Source: Chrysochromulina parva (Eukaryota > Haptophyta > Prymnesiales > Chrysochromulinaceae). From it: a stretch of 11,067 bases of DNA. Where the stretch lies: positions 1 to 11,067 of the forward strand of contig PJAB01001995.1 in NCBI GenBank assembly GCA_002887195.1, written 5' to 3'. A program made the translations under genes and the position numbers. Under the pieces are notes generated by a model. It saw only the letters and a program-made list of their open reading frames with translations. It made no database searches and had not been told where the DNA came from. Positions 8,101-11,067 of the stretch are shown one piece after another (the stretch's first letter is position 1; the number at the start of each line of letters is the position of its first letter).

Positions 8101-8801
8101 CATTCCTGTGCAGCAGCGACGTCCCCATGTGCCATGCGGAGCAAGAGTTCGTCAAGGTCAGTGCGTGATCCGGTAGCAGCCGCGCCGTCTGGATCCCCTG
8201 GTACGAAGGGCGCCGCACCACGCCAAACGGTGTGCGCGTCGATGACGGCTTCCCGTGGGACTGGATCAATCTCGAGGTCGCGTAGGTCGGCGATCAACTG
8301 CTTCCAGGCACGTTGTGACGCAAGGAGCGCGGAGCCTGTACGCCGAGAAAAGGCGGGCACGACTTGCGTCGCTTCGTCAAACGTCATGTAGTCAGACCCG
8401 TCATCGCGACAAGTGTGCGAGCGTACAATGATGCCAGCAGACAGTAGAAGCCACACCGGCCGACGGCGACGCCCAAGCTGGAAGCACGTGGCCTCGGAAA
8501 TGAGTTCGCCCTCGAAGAGGCGGAGGCCGTCGTTAGACAACGACGCATAGATAGGTGCGGAGTAGTCAAAGGGGTCGCCAGGCGGTGGAACGTGCTCCAT
8601 GGTGAAGTTAAGCGCCGGGGCTAGGGCCTCGTCGGAGAGGGCGGCGAGGCGGCGCAGTACGGCCACGTTCTTCATGTACACCTCCGTAGCAAAAACACGG
8701 CCCACCGGGGATGATCCTGTGGCAGGATCCGGGTTGGCGAGGAGGTTTTCGAGATGTATCCACGACCACGAAGCTGGGTGTTTACCAAAGCTGCCCCACA
8801 A
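5169..8801 (-). CDS. Non-LTR retrotransposon polyprotein fragment: RNase H domain, CHC zinc knuckle, long basic C-terminus; reverse transcriptase absent
   Basis: The frame is open from 8894 to a TAA at 5169-5171. The first in-frame ATG is at 8675, so the start given (a TTG) is nominal; residues are counted from 8801. Residues about 410-545 match the RNase H1 fold: D418 in GDGSW, E460 in DAELAHRVDAL, D481 in FDST, then WWSHSHCGH with H530 and D540, spaced ten apart as in RNase H1 (H124/D134). Residues 653-669 form C-x-C-x8-H-x4-C, the knuckle that follows the RT and RNase H in many LINE-type elements. Residues 1-400 resemble post-RT linker and contain no RT motif. Residues about 850-1180 are Ala/Arg/Glu-rich, probably helical or coiled-coil, and basic. 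The known role would be removal of the RNA strand during target-primed reverse transcription. Without an RT it cannot act alone; it is either a 5'-truncated copy or a co-opted gene. The long intact frame is odd for a dead fragment. Confidence 0.75.
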   Translation of the reverse strand: MWGSFGKHPASWSWIHLENLLANPDPATGSSPVGRVFATEVYMKNVAVLRRLAALSDEALAPALNFTMEHVPPPGDPFDYSAPIYASLSNDGLRLFEGELISEATCFQLGRRRRPVWLLLSAGIIVRSHTCRDDGSDYMTFDEATQVVPAFSRRTGSALLASQRAWKQLIADLRDLEIDPVPREAVIDAHTVWRGAAPFVPGDPDGAAATGSRTDLDELLLRMAHGDVAAAQEWADAYRKWAAAPPPPRFERPLPSPTNDELLGPHTRYRVPGRAGEIDTLTRGQPAPACSPLDTAELARLRTQRWRIAPDGRSFSCALGTPIRQASVIVQLYAAALPIALAAFDAAQAAKAERRREANDKRSRSGLAPLPPDAPTAEERSWRGGPGFCVQLANLTLDEMLEDEQRQGFAYTAAVAGDGSWDPRGKRISRAALLHDGTRLGGALASDDLIGGTRDSYDAELAHRVDALAVLAGRRVFYIFDSTSPILAGEHFRRLSLPARSRMLCNDWLAWAMAHEQRLETITYWWSHSHCGHLPEAAVDAIAKSFLSCDPTPLPRPCEPPRHRSLRHYAKGSERDLMLHVYNLHVVRTQFTAPTSVYARPGSLELLRLAQLNDQQRSMVLAIRDDRARLLGSRVFRDTGPHSLRAILDQRGCPCGKGRQTVEHVMWECALASVVSRRTARLIPACAALGAALDTCEPVSRDHATSTIALRALERGQRPDAYNTITGAGTPTRITQEEARPAALAHVLGVIREPLNWFRPTAQLARPLLRASLALIAAAIHASAPTLRAAAIASRRRTVLHRALQHIRYYTWTHLKPAGTPCRCCALTGSLAPGVHVRRSRRPIDGALAQRAIAQREGVCATGPPQLASLRTFALRIEREAKQESSAAYAASFQLLQDTVPLDAAATATLAQADVASAYADALESSELPSAQARADADRALAAHRTALIDAANAWRRSTAAEAHYRDRNTRAYLISVFAGWASQTVSGLIREGQRAAARARRALNAAAATLRYAPTTPLTPDERRALTVKRKRRLHDDAAAVTAIRCAQRERAHLLATRRLAACPGAADTVERARLAARARRATVMGLDDQVRDLRRAAGMANHDTLRVAHEEAQREVQEFTERSRAAARAWRASALARRRGTRAEYEKRVQLLLTGVTPPRRSRVRAAAAEAAANSGPIGTTGIHSGEEGHQSGADARPVLSLPPSLAD

Positions 8802-8897
8802 GAAGCATGTGAGTCTTTCTGTGTGTGAATGCTTGCAAAATGGGAGGACTGGCGAGCCTTTGAAAATGGATGGCGTTTCTTCGAGTGGAAAAAACTA

Positions 8898-9059
8898 GCC
8901 CCATCCCTCCATTTGCCCGCTTTCATCCGTTGCACTAGCGGCGCCGTTTTGAGTCCAAAAGGGGCAAAGTTTGAAATCGGCCCCGAACCTAAATCCTTTC
9001 TTTCCTAAGGGCGTGGGCCCCTGAAGTGCGACCGTGGACCTCCTGCAATTGACCTTTGC
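8898..9059. promoter_or_regulatory. Intergenic region upstream of the kinase gene
   Basis: This 162-bp stretch lies between the TAG that closes the minus-strand retroelement frame and the ATG of the plus-strand kinase gene. It is less GC-rich than its surroundings and must carry the 5' UTR and probably the core promoter of the kinase gene. An in-frame TAA at 9006-9008 shows the kinase frame does not extend upstream without splicing. A pyrimidine-rich patch (CCTTTCTTTCC, near 8995-9005) is present; no TATA box is evident. Confidence 0.35.
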
Positions 9060-10889
9060 ATGATGGAGCTATTCAGCAGCAAGAAAGTCGTGGACGGTGC
9101 GCCGCAGGCCGTCGCCGACATTTCGACGCCGGAGAATTTGGAGACATCCACGAGCACGAAACCTCTACCAAGCTTGGTAAAGGAGGCCGATGTCAAGGTG
9201 GGGGCCGATGAGGCAGGCGAGGCCGACCTCGCCGCTGGCGTGGCCACCGTGCACCCAGCAAATTACATCAAACTCGGTGCGAAAGTGCCCTTTCGCTGCC
9301 CGCGCGTACCCGAGGACGTGACGCCCGGCTGGTTGACCACGGCGCTGCGCTACCGCGGCCTGCTCTCTGAGACCGTCAAAGTGAGCGACGTGAGCTATAG
9401 GCTGCTCAGCGGCGGCGTGATGGGCGTCATTGCTCTCCTCGGCATCACATACAATGGCGAGACGAGCGCGCCGACGAGCATGGTCGCCAAGTTCTCGCCG
9501 CCAGGTAAGGCGCCGCTCCCAAGCTTCGTGGTGCGCGCCATCTTCAAGGCCGAGAGTCACTTTTACAACGACTTCAGCATGAAAGCGAGTGGAATTGTGC
9601 GCTCAACCGAGTGCAGAGTGCCGCCCCTGCCTGCCCCGGTGGTCTGCTGAGTGCTCACCGATTGGCTCCGATGGTGGCCCATCACACGGCAGGTGCGGCC
9701 CGAGTGCTACCTGTGCCTCTACGACAAGGCGCGCAGCAAGCCGACGTTTTGCACGCTGCTCGAGAGTTGCTTTCCGGCGGAGAGCTACTCGCGCGCGCTC
9801 GGCTGCTCGGACGCCGAGCGCAACCTGCAAGTAAGCATCGTCCCAACCTGAGTCCAAGTCCCATCCCAACCCCGAACCCGAATCCCAACCCTAACCTAGG
9901 CCGCGAGCGCCGTGCCTGTAGGTGGTCGCCGGCATGGCGCGCCTTCATGCGCGCTGGTGGGGACATCCAAAGAAACCGCCCCTCGACTGGCTACTCCATC
10001 CCGCTCAAGATTTTGGAGGCCTTGTGCTCAATGGGTTTGTGCACAACACCAAGGTAGGCATGCAAGCACTCGGAAAAGTCTACGGTGACGTGTACGCGCC
10101 CATAGTCGAATGGATGCCCAAGCTCCGGCGCCGCCATCGGTACATCATCCAGCAGCTCTTCAAGCCGCCGCTCACCATGGCGCATGGCGATGCGCACATC
10201 GAGAACGTCTTCTTCCACGAGCGCTTCCCGGGCGGCGTCTGCTTCGTCGACTTTGGTAACATGATGTTCTCGCAGGTGAGGCTCACCTCCCTCCCTCCCT
10301 CGCCCTCCCCTCACCCCTCTCCTTCCCCCTCCCCTCCCCCTCCCCTCCACCCTCTATTCCACACTCTCCTCCCATGATCTCTCCTCCCCCTGGGATGCTT
10401 GCAGGGGATGTGCGACGTAGCCTTCTATGTGGTCAATTCGCTCCAAGTAGCCGACCGGCGTGCGCAGGAGGAAGCCATGGTGACGCACTACCACACAACG
10501 CTCGTGGCCGAGGGCGTGAAGGACTACACGATCGAGCGCTGCCGCCTCGACTACGTCCTCAACCTGTGGCGGCCTCTCATCTCATTGTGCACGATCGGGC
10601 CCTCCCTCGTGGAGCAAAAGAGAAAAGGCACCGGGGTCTTCTCGCCCACGCCGAGCGCCGACGATCAGAGGATGCGCGAGATGTACGACAAGCTCCGCGA
10701 GCGCCCGTCCGGGCGGCGCGGCTGATTTCGATGGACCACACCATGGCTGATTGCCACCGATTGCACGGCAGGTATGACAAGCTCAACGAGCGCATCGTGG
10801 CGGCCTTGATCGACCATCAGTGGCTCGAGCTCATCATGGAGGGTCCACAATCGTGTGGCCTCTGCTCGTGCATCTCCTTCTGCTACTGA
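9060..10889 (+). CDS. CHK/ecdysteroid-kinase-like small-molecule kinase (APH superfamily), five exons
   Basis: Proposed exons are 9060-9596, 9693-9830, 9922-10275, 10405-10682 and 10772-10889, giving about 474 residues; the EcKL/CHK family is usually about 400-430, and the surplus is an acidic N-terminal extension of about 65 residues. Family features in order: W91 in PGWL, Gly-rich turn at 118-119, VAKF with the ATP-binding Lys144, ESHFYN with Glu165, RPECYLCLYD, MARLHARWW, catalytic MAHGDAHIENVFF (H313, D315, N320), and metal-binding VDFG (D335) followed by DVAFYVVNS. These enzymes transfer phosphate from ATP to a hydroxyl of a small molecule such as a steroid, choline or aminoglycoside; the substrate here is unknown. 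No signal peptide is seen, so it is probably cytosolic. Every proposed intron holds an in-frame stop when read through. The start is supported by TAA at 9006-9008; the ATG at 9063 is equally possible. The last 15 residues are Cys-rich and could be replaced by a further exon. Confidence 0.8.
9597..9692 (+). other. Kinase intron 1 (96 nt, phase 0)
   Basis: Donor GTGCGC after an ATT codon and acceptor ACACGGCAG before GTG CGG. Reading through gives a TGA at 9648-9650. Removing it joins MKASGI to VRPECYLCLYD, matching the family spacing between the FY motif and the P-x-CY motif. A donor at 9618 (GTGCCG) is also in phase, so the 5' border is less certain than the acceptor. Confidence 0.6.
9831..9921 (+). 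other. Kinase intron 2 (91 nt, phase 0) with telomere-like repeat
   Basis: Canonical donor GTAAGC after CAA, acceptor CCTGTAG before GTG GTC. Splicing joins NLQ to VVAGMARLHARWW. The middle (about 9851-9898) is a degenerate CCCNAA array ending in CCCTAACCTA, resembling the telomeric hexamer CCCTAA. An in-frame TGA occurs at 9849-9851 if the intron is retained. Confidence 0.85.
10276..10404 (+). other. Kinase intron 3 (129 nt, phase 0), C/T-rich
   Basis: Donor GTGAGG after TTC TCG CAG, acceptor GATGCTTGCAG before GGG ATG TGC. From about 10286 to 10375 it is an almost pure CCCTC/CCTCC pyrimidine tract. Splicing joins VDFGNMMFSQ to GMCDVAFYVVNS, the continuous family motif around the metal-binding Asp. 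Read-through meets TGA at 10375-10377. Confidence 0.85.
10683..10771 (+). other. Kinase intron 4 (89 nt, phase 2), flanked by a near-duplicate
   Basis: Proposed donor GTACGA after AT and acceptor GCACGGCAG before GTATGAC. Splicing restores MREMYDKLNERIVAALIDHQW, a helical C-terminus that fits the family; retention gives TGA at 10723-10725 after LRERPSGRRG. The intron's first 22 bases closely resemble the first 22 of exon 5. The donor is weaker than those of introns 2 and 3, so retention or an alternative end is possible. Confidence 0.5.
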
Positions 10890-11067
10890 CGACACACGCA
10901 TAGTCGTCGCTCAGCGTGCTCGCGCTCCACAGCATTCACTCCCTCGGGCACGCTCCGCACCGACGACAAGGACGTTTGATGCTCACGTGCCGGCGCCTAA
11001 GCGGTAAGCGCCAGAGCATCTCTCCGGAAAAGAGGGCGTGCGGCTCCTCTGCGGGGGGGGGGGGGGG
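10890..11067. other. 3' flank ending in a poly-G run
   Basis: About 180 bp after the proposed kinase stop. No further gene is supported. An AG at 10903-10904 (CGCATAG) followed by a 25-codon frame to a TGA near 10977-10979 could be an extra terminal exon, but nothing in it is recognisable. The last 15 bases are all G, an assembly or sequencing end artefact or the start of a homopolymer. No clear polyadenylation signal is seen. Confidence 0.4.

Larger units (their letters stand above)
5129..8900 (-). mobile_element. 5'-truncated non-LTR (LINE-like) retrotransposon, boundaries approximate
   Basis: The RNase H and CHC knuckle order on the minus strand is that of non-LTR retrotransposons. The RT and endonuclease that should lie upstream (above 8900) are absent: a TAG closes the frame at 8897-8895 and a different plus-strand gene begins at 9060. 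Truncation at the 5' end with an intact 3' portion is the usual product of incomplete target-primed reverse transcription. I could not find target-site duplications, and both ends are estimates. I do not assign a clade. Confidence 0.55.

Noticed and set aside
7489..8391. Plus-strand frame of 300 codons
   Set aside because: It overlaps the retroelement frame in antisense, is Ser/Arg/Ala-rich and has no recognisable motif.
8672..8935. Minus-strand frame of 87 codons across the retroelement's upstream edge, considered as a frameshifted RT remnant
   Set aside because: No RT motif is visible and it overlaps the main frame out of phase.
9851..9898. True telomere end
   Set aside because: The array is short, degenerate and inside a spliced intron.
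10374..10889. Separate plus-strand frame of 171 codons
   Set aside because: It runs out of phase through exon 4; only its last part (10772-10889) is used, as kinase exon 5.

Overview
The window looks like a small contig from a GC-rich unicellular eukaryote, most likely a microalga of haptophyte type. The evidence is four short GT-AG introns of about 90-130 nt in one gene, very high GC, long CAG/CTG and GGC low-complexity tracts, a degenerate telomere-like repeat inside an intron, and a non-LTR retrotransposon remnant. No operons, Shine-Dalgarno sites or bacterial-type genes are visible. The taxon is an inference; I cannot name the species. Both window ends lie in low-complexity DNA (GGC-rich at the left, a run of 15 G at the right), as expected at the ends of a draft contig.

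Layout, left to right. (1) 1-4959, minus strand: one very long open frame with an ATG at 4959 (in-frame TGA just upstream) and no stop before the window edge, 1653 codons. In protein order it holds an N-terminal tail with two copies of an 18-residue motif, a globular domain of about 350 residues that I do not recognise, a Pro/Ser linker, a Gln-rich stretch of about 265 residues, a composition-shifted segment that may hide an intron, and an Ala/Leu-rich tail of about 500 residues that leaves the window. Plus-strand frames over this stretch (Gly-rich, Ala/Arg-rich, Ala-rich) are best read as shadows. (2) 4960-5168: a short spacer with three imperfect copies of a ~15-bp repeat. (3) 5169-8894, minus strand: an uninterrupted frame of about 1240 codons with an RNase H domain (D-E-D-H-D residues visible) followed by a C-x-C-x8-H-x4-C knuckle and a long basic, helix-rich C-terminus. 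This is the downstream part of a non-LTR retrotransposon polyprotein; no reverse transcriptase precedes it. (4) 8898-9059: a short divergent intergenic region. (5) 9060-10889, plus strand: a five-exon gene for a kinase of the CHK/ecdysteroid-kinase-like branch of the APH superfamily, with HGDxxxxN and VDFG motifs. (6) 10890-11067: flank ending in poly-G.

I see no evidence that the three genes form one system. They look like two host genes with a 5'-truncated retroelement between them. The least explained parts are the unrecognised globular domain plus polyQ/polyAla protein on the left, and the long unexplained C-terminus of the retroelement frame.
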